Shown here in pieces: positions 45,337 to 54,210 of a stretch of 64,000 bases of DNA. Source of the DNA: Thermofontimicrobium_A sp034505795 (GTDB lineage: Bacteria > Zhuqueibacterota > Zhuqueibacteria > Thermofontimicrobiales > Thermofontimicrobiaceae). The notes below the pieces were generated by a model. That model ran no database searches and was not told the DNA's origin. It saw only the letters and a program-made list of their open reading frames with translations. Numbering within the stretch: position 1 is the first letter of the stretch; each line of letters begins with the position of its first letter. The stretch lies in contig JAPDQM010000005.1 in assembly GCA_034505795.1 (NCBI GenBank), positions 1 through 64,000 on the forward strand, in the 5' to 3' direction. A program made the translations under genes and the position numbers.

Positions 45337-47769
45337 GTGACGCATAGTAAGCAATATTTTTCTGTTTCGATTATCTGCTTCTTTCTTCTCCTCTCAATGA
45401 CCTTTTTATTGGCTCAAGAAAAACCAAACGGCGAATCGGCTAAATCCTTTGTCGCTTATTTGGCCAGCGATGCCCTGGAAGGCCGCGATACAGGCACAGC
45501 GGGCTTCGAGCGAGCGGCGCATTGGGTGGCTGAAAAATTTAAAAGCTGGGGGTTGCAACCCGCAGGCGATAATGGTTCTTATTTTCAGCTTTTCCCCTTT
45601 TCCTATTCAAAAAATGAATTTGAATTGCCGCAGTTGATGATTGGCAAACGAGCCTTTTTTTCGGAGGATCGAGACTTCAACGTCGTCCGTTTCTCTGGTG
45701 GCGGTAAAATTCGGGGCGAAGTGGTTTTTGTCGGTTTTGGTATTAGTGCTCCCCAACAGGGTTTGGATGAATATGCTGGTCTCGATGTAAAAAATAAGAT
45801 TGTGCTCGTGATGCATGGCAACCCAGAAAAGGACTCCCCAAAATGGGCTGGTTTGCAGACGGACAGCGCGAAAGCCGCCATCGCCCAACAGCGCGGGGCG
45901 CTGGGCATGCTGATCTGCGCCAATTTCAGTGAAGAGGATCGCGGGCTGGGATTCTGGTCATTGCGACCCGGCAGTTACCGTGAAAAATTTATTGTCTTTG
46001 GCGTGGATGAGCGCGTGGTTAAATTCCTGTTGAAGAAAAAAGACGAAACCAGTCAGGGCTTCAGTCGTCGGCTGCGGGAGGATTTCGATCGTTTAAACAA
46101 AGAACTGAAGCCGATTTCGGTAGCCACCGGCAAAAAAGCCACCATGCAGGTGAAAATCGAATATGATCCTCAGCGCCAGGGCAAAAATGTACTGGGGATG
46201 ATCAAGGGAACTGATCCAGCAGTTGGCGCCGAAGCCATTGTCATCGGGGGTCACCTGGATCATCTGGGCATCGAATATGGCCAGATTTACAATGGCGCTG
46301 AGGACAATGCCAGCGGCTCCTCTGTGGTCATGGAAGTGGCACGAGTTATGACGGCCAATAAAATTCAGCCCAAACGCACCATCATCTTCGCCTGTTGGGG
46401 CGGCGAAGAACGAGGCTTGCTGGGTTCGAGCTATTATGCCAAGAATCCAACCATTCCTATCGAAAAAACAGTGCTCAATCTTAATCTGGATATGGTGGGT
46501 CAGGGCACGAAATTGGGCTTTCCGGGCATCTACTACGCACCTGAAATCTGGGAAATCTTAAAAACGAACCTGCCCCAAGAGACCCTGGATCTGGTCGAAC
46601 CGAGTCGAGGCGGCCCAGGTGGTAGCGATCATACACCATTCATCACCCGCGGTGTGCCAGCATTTGCGCTGATGACCTCGCCCTGGAGCGCGCACACCGA
46701 TTACCATCAGCCGGGTGATGACGTGGAGAAGATTAGTGCCGATATTCTGGGCAAGGTTGCCCAATTTGTCTATGATTCGGCGCTGCTGATTGCCAATTAC
46801 GAAGGGAATTTGATTGTAGAAAATCGATTGCCGCGTTACATTCACAAATCGGCCAACATTGTCAACCTTCATCCCATTCCCTATCAGCCCGGCTTGGCGC
46901 AAATGGATTCGCTACAAAATGAATGGATCGATATCCAATTCGTCACTGCGACGCTGGATTCACTGAAAGAACCGTCGGCGCGATTGGCAGCAATGGTCAA
47001 ATCGCTGGATGCCGCCAGCCAGGAAGAATCCGACATCTCCCGGATGATGGGCGCGATGGCACGGATGTTCAGTTCCCGACGCGACAAAACGACCTCCGTA
47101 GTTGGACTGCGTGGCGTTTCGAGCCTTAACGGCGATGTGGCCAATGTACGCATCGCGGGCAAGCTGGGTGCTAAATTTTTCATTTTCGATGGTGTCGATG
47201 GTCAGTGGGTGACCGAAGCGGAGGGCTTGACCGAACAGGGCAAAAAAGCCATAAAAGAGCTAAACAACCAGAAGATGCTAATCCTGCTGCGGGATTTGCC
47301 AGAGCGGGCCATGATTCAGATTCTGGATGCTTCCAAGCATCCGGTGGTATTGGCCGCGGTCAAAAGTGTGAGCTCGCTATCGGATAGTTTGATTCAGAAG
47401 GTCGCTGACAATGGCGGCATGTTTGCGCTGGCTTTTTGTCTTGATCGGGTGGATAAAATGGTCGAGCGCCTTGATGCGCTGAAGGAACGATTGAGCGGGA
47501 TTCGTGTCGGCCCAACGATGAGTGGGCCGGTTGGAATGCCCTACGATTTGCCTCGATCACAGCCGAGCATGTCGCTAATCGGCCTTTATCCCTGCCCAGA
47601 TGATCCATTAGATATCTCGAAATTGGATCAGATGTACCATCTGACGATTGCGCTGCACCAGAAGAGCTATGCTGATCAAGATATTAAAAATATTCTGGGC
47701 GAAAATTTGCAAAGCATTTTCAATAAGATCAATCCGCGAGAACAACGCCAGATGAGAAGGGCATTTTGA
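45337..47769 (+). CDS. Secreted M28 aminopeptidase fused to a degenerate M19-like domain
   Basis: 810 residues from GTG 45337, chosen for AGGAG 6 nt upstream and the promoter position. A signal peptide (VSIICFFLLLSMTFLLAQ) is present. Residues ~20-520 are a PA-domain-containing M28 zinc peptidase: VIGGHLDHLGIEYG, GAEDNASGSSVVMEVA, FACWGGEERGLLGSSYYA, LNLDMVGQG, SAHTDYHQPGDDVEKIS. The last ~260 residues resemble the barrel of membrane dipeptidase (M19): MFALAFCLDRVDKMVERLDA, then SKLDQMYHLTIALHQKSYAD and DIKNILGENLQSIF. The metal-binding His/Glu of M19 are not evident, so this part is probably non-catalytic. It likely digests peptides outside the cytoplasm. Confidence 0.85.
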   Translation: MTHSKQYFSVSIICFFLLLSMTFLLAQEKPNGESAKSFVAYLASDALEGRDTGTAGFERAAHWVAEKFKSWGLQPAGDNGSYFQLFPFSYSKNEFELPQLMIGKRAFFSEDRDFNVVRFSGGGKIRGEVVFVGFGISAPQQGLDEYAGLDVKNKIVLVMHGNPEKDSPKWAGLQTDSAKAAIAQQRGALGMLICANFSEEDRGLGFWSLRPGSYREKFIVFGVDERVVKFLLKKKDETSQGFSRRLREDFDRLNKELKPISVATGKKATMQVKIEYDPQRQGKNVLGMIKGTDPAVGAEAIVIGGHLDHLGIEYGQIYNGAEDNASGSSVVMEVARVMTANKIQPKRTIIFACWGGEERGLLGSSYYAKNPTIPIEKTVLNLNLDMVGQGTKLGFPGIYYAPEIWEILKTNLPQETLDLVEPSRGGPGGSDHTPFITRGVPAFALMTSPWSAHTDYHQPGDDVEKISADILGKVAQFVYDSALLIANYEGNLIVENRLPRYIHKSANIVNLHPIPYQPGLAQMDSLQNEWIDIQFVTATLDSLKEPSARLAAMVKSLDAASQEESDISRMMGAMARMFSSRRDKTTSVVGLRGVSSLNGDVANVRIAGKLGAKFFIFDGVDGQWVTEAEGLTEQGKKAIKELNNQKMLILLRDLPERAMIQILDASKHPVVLAAVKSVSSLSDSLIQKVADNGGMFALAFCLDRVDKMVERLDALKERLSGIRVGPTMSGPVGMPYDLPRSQPSMSLIGLYPCPDDPLDISKLDQMYHLTIALHQKSYADQDIKNILGENLQSIFNKINPREQRQMRRAF

Positions 47770-47793
47770 TTTTAGATTTTGGTCTAAATTGCC

Positions 47794-47857
47794 CCACGGA
47801 TGATAGAACTTCCGCGGATGAATATCAAAATGAAATGCTGGAGTTGGACTATCATCC
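47794..47857 (+). repeat. 64-bp intergenic repeat, unit 1
   Basis: It begins CCACGGATGATAGAAC and ends ATCATCC. It is about 78% identical by eye to unit 2 at 47947-48010 with no gaps; unit starts are 153 bp apart. Confidence 0.65.
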
Positions 47858-47946
47858 AGAATCATTTGAACTGAGAGCTCTCGATCCATCACATCCATTG
47901 GGTTGTTTCTATCCGATGGGAGCAAACATTGTCAAATCATCCTTAG

Positions 47947-48010
47947 CCACGGATGATAGAACCTCCGTAGATAAATTTCAAAATAAAAATCTGTGGTTGT
48001 TATACCATCC
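47947..48010 (+). repeat. 64-bp intergenic repeat, unit 2
   Basis: Same 16-base start as unit 1 and a CATCC end; differences are scattered substitutions. It lies between the M28 peptidase and mscS. A reading frame across both units exists but reflects the repeat. Confidence 0.65.
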
Positions 48011-48101
48011 GCGGGCCCAAACGGAATCAACCATTAATGAAATTGCTATCTACTACACCAATTATCGACTAACTTTTCAAAAAACGAGGAGGACTGAATA
48101 A

Positions 48102-48914
48102 ATGGGAAGATTTGAAACTTATGCTACCGATGCCATGAAACTTGTTATTGCTTTTATCCCGAAACTGCTTCTGGCAATCGTTGTTTTGCTAATTGGTCTC
48201 TGGCTCATTAAAATCGTGGTGAAAGCATTCAGGAAGCTGCTGGAAAATGCCAGCATGGACGTGTCGCTGCAAAATTTTTTGAGCGGCTTGATCAGTGTGC
48301 TGCTGAAAGCGTTGTTGCTCATCAGCGTGGCATCCATGATCGGGATTGCCACCACTTCGTTTGTCGCGATTCTGGGTGCGGCTGGTCTGGCTATTGGCCT
48401 GGCGCTGCAAGGAAGTCTGGCGAATTTTGCTGGGGGCGTGTTGCTGTTGCTATTCAAACCGTTCAAGGTGGGCGATTTTATCAACGCTCAGGGTCATGCC
48501 GGCACCGTTCATGAAATCCAGATTTTTAATACCATTTTGAAAACGCCGGACAATAAGACCATCATCATTCCTAACGGACCGTTATCCAATAGCACTGTCG
48601 TCAACATGACCACCGAACCTCAGCGGCGGGTGGATCTGTCGTTTGGGATTAATTATAACAACGATATCCAGAAAGCTAAAGCGATCTTTACCAAAATCGC
48701 TGCTAGCGATAATCGCATCCTGAAATCGCCGGCACCCGAATTTCTGGTGTCCGATCTGGCCGAGAGTGCGGTTAATCTCGAGGTTCGGCTATGGTGCAAG
48801 ACGGATGATTACTGGAACGTCTTCTACGACACGAAGGAAAAGGTGAAATTGGCGTTCGATAAGGAAGGGATTACGGCGCCGATTCCCAGAAGGGTGTTCA
48901 TTCAGGAGAAATAG
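48102..48914 (+). CDS. mscS: Small-conductance mechanosensitive channel, MscS family
   Basis: 270 residues with AACGAGGAGGACTGAATAA upstream. Three membrane segments fill the first ~125 residues. The pore helix GAAGLAIGLALQGSLANFAG is the TM3a/TM3b signature, followed by the beta domain (LFKPFKVGDFINAQGHAGTV, NTILKTPDNKTIIIPNGPLS) and the C-terminal alpha/beta domain. It opens on membrane tension to release solutes in hypo-osmotic shock. The next gene encodes MscL. Confidence 0.94.
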   Translation: MGRFETYATDAMKLVIAFIPKLLLAIVVLLIGLWLIKIVVKAFRKLLENASMDVSLQNFLSGLISVLLKALLLISVASMIGIATTSFVAILGAAGLAIGLALQGSLANFAGGVLLLLFKPFKVGDFINAQGHAGTVHEIQIFNTILKTPDNKTIIIPNGPLSNSTVVNMTTEPQRRVDLSFGINYNNDIQKAKAIFTKIAASDNRILKSPAPEFLVSDLAESAVNLEVRLWCKTDDYWNVFYDTKEKVKLAFDKEGITAPIPRRVFIQEK

Positions 48915-49048
48915 CTATTATTAAAGTCGATTAGTAATGCGGCTGATGGAATTTTGGATTTAGGTGTGGGGTTGGTAAGGCAAGATGTAGCTTTAGAATT
49001 TCATAAAACCATTTAACTCGTGAATCAAACCAACAACGGAGGAGAGAC

Positions 49049-49450
49049 ATGTTCAAGGAGTTCAAAGAATTTGCCATGCGGGGGAACGTCGTCGATATGG
49101 CGGTCGGCATCATTATCGGCGCCGCCTTTGGCAAAATCGTCAGTTCATTTGTGAACGATGTATTGATGCCGCCGATTGGAATGCTGCTGGGAGGTGTGGA
49201 TTTTAGTAATCTAGTGATCAGACTAAAAGAGGGTGTCTTTATCAAGTACGGCGTGTTCATTAATACCGTCATCGATTTCATTATCGTTGCCTTTGCCATT
49301 TTTTTGGTGGTGAAGGGCATGAACAGGCTAAAAAAGAAAGAAGTGCCGCCACCTCCAGCCGCACCGACAACCAAAGAATGTCCCGAGTGTCTCTCGGTGA
49401 TTCCGATCAAAGCGGTGCGTTGCGCCCATTGTGGAATCCAATTGAAATAA
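49049..49450 (+). CDS. mscL: Large-conductance mechanosensitive channel MscL with C-terminal zinc ribbon
   Basis: 133 residues; GGAGGAGAGAC precedes the ATG. N-terminal KEFKEFAMRGNVVDMAVGII and the TM1 pore segment IIGAAFGKIVSSFVNDVLMP are diagnostic. TM2 lies at about 75-95. The normal cytoplasmic helix is replaced or extended by CPEC-x12-CAHC, a zinc-ribbon-like knuckle at the extreme C-terminus, which I have seen in some other MscL proteins. It gates at higher tension than MscS. MscS and MscL genes are 135 bp apart. Confidence 0.94.
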   Translation: MFKEFKEFAMRGNVVDMAVGIIIGAAFGKIVSSFVNDVLMPPIGMLLGGVDFSNLVIRLKEGVFIKYGVFINTVIDFIIVAFAIFLVVKGMNRLKKKEVPPPPAAPTTKECPECLSVIPIKAVRCAHCGIQLK

Positions 49451-49588
49451 TTGATAGCATCGGAAGACCGTAATTCCGCTTTTGAGCAGGCATTGGCCAA
49501 TCAATTTCGCTCCGATCCGTTGTGAAATTAGTCGCCAACGCCTTTTCAAACCAAAATATCATTCAAAGCAAACTTGATGGAGGAATCA

Positions 49589-50452
49589 ATGAGAACCAAA
49601 TCACTTTTTTTTCCTGTTATATTACTGCTTTTTTTAGCTTCTTTCATTCTGGCCCAGGATAAACCGGCTGAGCCACCCAAATATGGCTGGCAAAAATCCA
49701 TGGTCGGTGGTCTAAATTTAACGCAGACCAGCTTCGATAACTGGAAACAGGGCGGCGAAAATTCCTACGCCTGGCAGATCAACCTGAATTTCAATTTTAC
49801 CAACGATCAAGAAAAGACCAATTGGGCCAATTCAGGCAAATTGACCTATGGCGCCAACAAGACCGGCGGTCAGGAGATGCGCAAGTCCATTGATGAAATA
49901 AAACTGGAAAGCGTTCTCACCTACAAGCTGGGCGTTTTGATCAATCCATTTGTGGCTGTAACCGGTGAAACGCAATTTGCGCCGGGCTACAATTACGGCA
50001 CCACGCCCAAGAGCCAGGTATCGGCCTTCATGGACCCGGGCTACATCCGTGAAAGTGCCGGTATTGGTATCAAGCCCAATGAGATCATCAAAACCCGTTT
50101 GGGCGCGGCTGTGAAACATACCATTACTGAGAATTATCCTGCGCCCTATGCCGATGATCCCAAAACGCTGACTACTATCGAAAAAATCAAGAATGAGTTC
50201 GGTGGCGAATCTGTTACAGATCTGAATTGGAAAGTGGCCGAGAATACGCTGCTCACATCCAAGCTGGAGCTCTTCTCTGCGTTCAAAACCTTCAAAGAAA
50301 CCGATGTGAACTGGGACAACATTTTGACCACTAAAATCTCCAAATATTTCAATGTCAATTTTAATTTCAAGCTATTTTATGATCGGGACATTTCGAAAAT
50401 GCGCCAGATCAAACAAGCCATTGCCCTGGGCTTGACATATAGTTTTCTATGA
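49589..50452 (+). CDS. DUF3078-family exported protein
   Basis: 287 residues from ATG 49589 (GATGGAGGAATCA upstream). Signal peptide MRTKSLFFPVILLLFLASFI then LAQ. The mature start GWQKSMVGGLNLTQTSFDNW, then KQGGENSYAWQINLNFN, is the DUF3078 signature common in Bacteroidota-type bacteria. The remainder is a chain of about ten barrel-like strands ending GLTYSFL with a terminal Phe/Leu, so an outer-membrane barrel is likely. Function unknown. A strong terminator follows. Confidence 0.87.
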   Translation: MRTKSLFFPVILLLFLASFILAQDKPAEPPKYGWQKSMVGGLNLTQTSFDNWKQGGENSYAWQINLNFNFTNDQEKTNWANSGKLTYGANKTGGQEMRKSIDEIKLESVLTYKLGVLINPFVAVTGETQFAPGYNYGTTPKSQVSAFMDPGYIRESAGIGIKPNEIIKTRLGAAVKHTITENYPAPYADDPKTLTTIEKIKNEFGGESVTDLNWKVAENTLLTSKLELFSAFKTFKETDVNWDNILTTKISKYFNVNFNFKLFYDRDISKMRQIKQAIALGLTYSFL

Positions 50453-50462
50453 TAATTTCAAG

Positions 50463-50498
50463 ATGCGGGTCAAGCGACTGCTTGACCCGCATTCTCAT
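50463..50498 (+). terminator. Rho-independent terminator
   Basis: Perfect 13-bp stem ATGCGGGTCAAGC / GCTTGACCCGCAT with GACT loop (50463-50492), then a weak TCTCATTT tail. Confidence 0.75.
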
Positions 50499-50515
50499 TT
50501 AATTGGGGGCTTTGA

Positions 50516-51409
50516 ATGAAAAATTCATTCGTTACTTTGATTTTTTTCATCATTGTTCTATGCGTTTGCTCTGATTCCGGCAAACGGGACGACTTAAAAG
50601 TGATGACGTTCAACATCCGTTACGGCACGGCTGAGGACGGAGCGAATTCCTGGGAGTTTCGAAAAACTGCGCTGCTAAAGCTAATCCAAGTTTACCAGCC
50701 GGATATTTTGGGCACGCAAGAAGCGCTCGAATTTCAAATTGCCGCCATTCGTGCTGCCTGTCCGCAATATGGGGTCTTTGGCATAGGACGCTACCAGGGG
50801 ATTGAACTACCGGATCGGCCGCACGAAAGCCTGGACGGCGAATCCTGCCGCATTTTTTATGATAGCACCAAATTTCTACTGCTTCAGCAAGGGACATTTT
50901 GGCATAGCGATACCCCCGAAATTGCCGGCAGCATGAACTGGGGCAATACGCTGCCCCGCATTACGACCTGGGGCATTTTGCAATCCAGGAAAACCTCGCA
51001 GCAATGGGTGGTCATGAACACCCACTATCATTGGGATGAACCTTATGTAACCAATGCCACAAAATTGATTCTCCAGCGGCAAGCCACCATTGCCGGGAAG
51101 CTACCGACAATTTTGATGGGCGATTTCAACCTGTCGCCGGCAGCGACGAGCCATGATTTGCTCTGCGGCCAGACCAAGTGGGACAGCCTGACCGGCCCAT
51201 TTCGAGATACCTGGCGGGCAAGAAAAAAATCCGAAACCCATGCTGGCACCTATCACGGTTTTAAGGGCGATTCCAGTGGCGATCGAATCGATTGGATTCT
51301 GGTGACCAATGAAGTTGGCATCAAAGATATTCGGATTCTTCATGATCGATGGGAAGGGCATTATCCCAGCGACCATTTTCCAGTGCTGGCAGTATTACAG
51401 TTGAAATGA
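50516..51409 (+). CDS. Endonuclease/exonuclease/phosphatase-family protein, exported
   Basis: 297 residues. N-terminal signal (MKNSFVTLIFFIIVLCVC) with a possible lipobox Cys at about residue 16 or 18. Catalytic motifs of the family: LKVMTFNIRYGTAEDGANSW, LGTQEALEFQ (metal Glu), NTHYHWD, LMGDFNLSPAATSHDLL and GDRIDWILVT with SDHFPVLA at the end. Members cleave phosphodiesters in nucleic acids, lipids or inositol phosphates. A sphingomyelinase/IPP-like or extracellular nuclease role is possible; the substrate cannot be read. It is flanked by a terminator upstream. Confidence 0.9.
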   Translation: MKNSFVTLIFFIIVLCVCSDSGKRDDLKVMTFNIRYGTAEDGANSWEFRKTALLKLIQVYQPDILGTQEALEFQIAAIRAACPQYGVFGIGRYQGIELPDRPHESLDGESCRIFYDSTKFLLLQQGTFWHSDTPEIAGSMNWGNTLPRITTWGILQSRKTSQQWVVMNTHYHWDEPYVTNATKLILQRQATIAGKLPTILMGDFNLSPAATSHDLLCGQTKWDSLTGPFRDTWRARKKSETHAGTYHGFKGDSSGDRIDWILVTNEVGIKDIRILHDRWEGHYPSDHFPVLAVLQLK

Positions 51410-51510
51410 TCCTTGTTCACTACCAGATATTTTAGGTTTCTGCATCCAAAAAATATTATCAAAAAATTGAATTGGGTATGGACATTGAGGATAAAAACGG
51501 AGGCAGATAA

Positions 51511-51885
51511 ATGGCAACGGAGAAGATCAAACCGACAACTCAGGGCATCGAGCAAATCCGTGAGATCATTTTTGGCGAGCAGATCGATAAATTTGAACGA
51601 GCTATCGACCAGTTGCAAAAAGAATGTAACGAACTTCGACAGCGGCTGGAGCAGCTTGAAAGCAAAGAGCGTTCTATTGATCAAATGTTAGCCGCTGATC
51701 ATGAACAGCAGCAAGCCATGGCCGCGAGTCAACAGCAGCTTCGGGAATTCATTGCAACAACCAAGATTGAATTGGAAAAAAAGATTGCCGATTTGTTCGA
51801 CTCGAAAGTGGATAAGACACAAATTGGACAAGCCTTCATCGAGTGGGGAATGAAGGTGAAGCAATCCACCACTGAAAACGATTGA
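51511..51885 (+). CDS. Coiled-coil protein, first gene of the GTPase operon
   Basis: 124 residues with ACGGAGGCAGATAA upstream. Residues ~15-100 are a long charged coiled coil. The opening IEQIREIIFGEQIDKFERAI resembles the start of the next gene's product (LEALRQILLREDLIKLQKLE), which suggests shared ancestry or dimerisation between the two. No signal peptide, so it is cytosolic. It ends 7 bp before the OmpA-type gene. Its function is unknown, but the position links it to the envelope/GTPase module. Confidence 0.75.
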   Translation: MATEKIKPTTQGIEQIREIIFGEQIDKFERAIDQLQKECNELRQRLEQLESKERSIDQMLAADHEQQQAMAASQQQLREFIATTKIELEKKIADLFDSKVDKTQIGQAFIEWGMKVKQSTTEND

Positions 51886-51892
51886 ATTTACC

Positions 51893-53668
51893 ATGACCGC
51901 GCCCAAAGATAAATCGCTGGAAGCCTTGCGGCAGATTCTGCTGCGCGAGGATCTGATCAAACTCCAGAAATTGGAACACGAACTTCTCGATCTCAGACAG
52001 ACAATTTCCGACAAAGAATCGCTCATTGTAGCTCTGGAACCAATCATAGCCAATTTACTGGAACGCAAAATCGCTGTCTCCCGGGAGGAGATGGCCGAAG
52101 CCCTGGCCCCGATCATGGGTGAAGCCATTCGGCTGCGGGTGGCTGAAGCCAAAGAGGATGTGATCGACGCGCTCTATCCCGTAATCGGCAAGATCATTCG
52201 CAAATCCGTGGCCGAAGCTATGAAAAAGTTCATTGATTCGGTGAATCAGAAAATCGACCAGACACTGCAAAGCCGCGTGTTTCGTCGACGGGTGCAATCG
52301 AAACTGACCGGCGTTCCAGAAAATGCCCTCGTCATCAAAGACTCTTTACCGTTCAAAATCGAACAGATATTTTTGATCCATCGGGAAAGCGGAACGCTGA
52401 TCAGCCATGTATCATCCCAGGATGCGGCAGCGAAGGTCAACGAGGAGCTCATCAGTGGTATGGTAACTGCTATTCGCGATTTTGCGAGCGAGGCCTTCTC
52501 CGTAGGGAAGGATCACGATATGGATGCGCTTCAGTTCGACGATAAGAAAATTTTGGTGGAGTTGGGAAATCATTTTTATCTGGCTTTAGTGATCACGGGC
52601 TATGAGCCAGCCGGTTTTCAGGACGAGGTGCACCGATTGAGCTCGCGCCTCCACCATCGATTTCATAAATTTTTCCGGACCTTCCAGGGTGAATTGACCA
52701 AATCTGGTGAAATCACCAAATGCATAACACGCTTTTTTGATAAACATCATCAGGGAAGGGTGACCGCTGAGGGGACAAGATCGCGACCTTATTTATTGTA
52801 TCTGCTGATGGCGTTGGTAATTTTTGCTACCACCATTTTTGCGATCCGCAAAATTCCGCCCCTGCTGATGCAACGTCGGCTGCTACAAACGATTGCGGAG
52901 CAATTCCAGGCCGTGCCGGAACTGCGCCAGCAGCCGCTGCACTTTCGCCTGTCTGGTGGCCATTTAATCATCTCCGGCAATGTTCCTTCAACGCGACATC
53001 TTGCATTAATCGATAGTGTGGCCAAACAAATTCATGGGCTGGATATCGTTCAAAATAGAGTCATGGTACACGATCAGGCTGCATTCCAATCCGAAATAAT
53101 TCATCGCATCCAGCAGCAACTGCAGCAGGATCATCGCTGGCAACATTTGAGTCTGCGGTTTATAGTGGAGGATGATCATCTGGTCATTGAGGGCGACGTG
53201 CCTGATTTAGCTACCAAGCGGGACATCGGCTTCATGGTTAGCGAAATGCCAGGCGTACACATGGTCATCAACAACCTTACCATTACCGCCTCGCCGCCAT
53301 TAGAGCTGGAGGCGGCGCAACAGCAGATGCCTCAGTATACCATTTATTTCAAGGTGAATGATGCCACCATCCCTGCAGCAGAGCTAGAAAAAATAGCGGC
53401 ACTGCTTGAATACATCAAACGCTGGGATGATGCAAAACTAATTGTCACTGGTTATTCGGATAATTCAGCAACATCATCTTATAATTTAGCGCTGTCCGAA
53501 CAACGAGCCAAGGCAGTGGCCGATTATTTAATCGCTCAAAATTTTCCAGCCCATCGAATCATTATTCGCTACTTTGGCGATAGCAATCCTGTGGCCCCGA
53601 ATGATACCGAAGCCGGGCGCGCTAAAAATCGACGCGTTGAATTTGCGGTTGAACAAGAAAGGCAGTAA
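51893..53668 (+). CDS. Inner-membrane-anchored protein with cytosolic sensor-like domain, BON-like repeats and OmpA domain
   Basis: 591 residues in three parts. Residues 1-298 are cytosolic: a coiled-coil start, a helical region, and an alpha/beta segment 155-262 (IEQIFLIHRESGTLISHVSS, ELISGMVTAIRDFASEAFSV, KKILVELGNHFYLALVI) that resembles the roadblock/longin fold. A single membrane helix follows (299-317, PYLLYLLMALVIFATTIFAI). The periplasmic side has two BON-like units (328-395, 400-465) and an OmpA peptidoglycan-binding domain (484-586, ending AGRAKNRRVEFAV). Large OmpA proteins of this plan occur in cyanobacteria and proteobacteria. It is 2 bp upstream of a Ras-like GTPase, the kind of protein roadblock domains regulate. 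Confidence 0.85.
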   Translation: MTAPKDKSLEALRQILLREDLIKLQKLEHELLDLRQTISDKESLIVALEPIIANLLERKIAVSREEMAEALAPIMGEAIRLRVAEAKEDVIDALYPVIGKIIRKSVAEAMKKFIDSVNQKIDQTLQSRVFRRRVQSKLTGVPENALVIKDSLPFKIEQIFLIHRESGTLISHVSSQDAAAKVNEELISGMVTAIRDFASEAFSVGKDHDMDALQFDDKKILVELGNHFYLALVITGYEPAGFQDEVHRLSSRLHHRFHKFFRTFQGELTKSGEITKCITRFFDKHHQGRVTAEGTRSRPYLLYLLMALVIFATTIFAIRKIPPLLMQRRLLQTIAEQFQAVPELRQQPLHFRLSGGHLIISGNVPSTRHLALIDSVAKQIHGLDIVQNRVMVHDQAAFQSEIIHRIQQQLQQDHRWQHLSLRFIVEDDHLVIEGDVPDLATKRDIGFMVSEMPGVHMVINNLTITASPPLELEAAQQQMPQYTIYFKVNDATIPAAELEKIAALLEYIKRWDDAKLIVTGYSDNSATSSYNLALSEQRAKAVADYLIAQNFPAHRIIIRYFGDSNPVAPNDTEAGRAKNRRVEFAVEQERQ

Positions 53669-53670
53669 CG

Positions 53671-54210
53671 TTGGAGAAACAAATTCTGCACCGAAAGAAG
53701 ATCTGTTTGCTGGGGGAATTCGGTGTCGGCAAAACCAGTCTGGTGCGCCGATTTGTCTACAACAAATTTGAAGAAAAATATCTCTCCACCATCGGCGTTC
53801 ATATCTGTCACAAGACAATAATTATTCCAGCGAAAGAACCAGCGGCAGCGGGACATCAGTTAAATCTGATACTCTGGGATCTGGCGCATATTGATAAATT
53901 CAATGCCATGATCAAAAACTACTTTCGCGGCGCCAATGGGGCCATTGTCGTTTTCGACCTGACTCGTCTGCAGAATGCTCAGCATACAAACGCATTTTTG
54001 GATCCATTCCTGCAGATGAATCCCAATGCCCAATTAATCATTGCTGGCAACAAGGTCGACTTAGTTCAGGACCAATCTGCTTCTCTGGAACAATTGTTGC
54101 ATATCTGCAAAACGTACAACGCACCCTGCAAGCTGACCAGCGCCAAGACAGGTGAGAATGTAGAACCGCTCTTCAGCGAATTAGCAAGCCAATTATTAAA
54201 GGTCGGTTGA
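53671..54210 (+). CDS. Rab/Ras-like small GTPase
   Basis: 179 residues from TTG 53671. P-loop GEFGVGKT (residues 15-22), switch I with EKYLSTIGVHI (family Thr in STIG), G4 NKVD (127-130) and G5 TSAK (156-159) are all present. The G3 motif, normally WDTAGQE, reads WDLAHID (residues 69-75): the invariant Gly is His and the catalytic Gln is Ile. Hydrolysis may therefore be slow or need a partner. No lipidation Cys is at the C-terminus. Two bp separate it from the OmpA-type gene, and it abuts the sigma-54 activator gene, so one operon is likely. Confidence 0.88.
   Translation: MEKQILHRKKICLLGEFGVGKTSLVRRFVYNKFEEKYLSTIGVHICHKTIIIPAKEPAAAGHQLNLILWDLAHIDKFNAMIKNYFRGANGAIVVFDLTRLQNAQHTNAFLDPFLQMNPNAQLIIAGNKVDLVQDQSASLEQLLHICKTYNAPCKLTSAKTGENVEPLFSELASQLLKVG

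Noticed and set aside
47766..48101. 111-residue frame between the M28 gene and mscS
   Set aside because: Its two similar halves are translations of the 64-bp intergenic repeats; there is no ribosome binding site.
48931..49500. 189-residue minus-strand frame over mscL
   Set aside because: It is antisense to a certain mscL gene and its composition is not protein-like.
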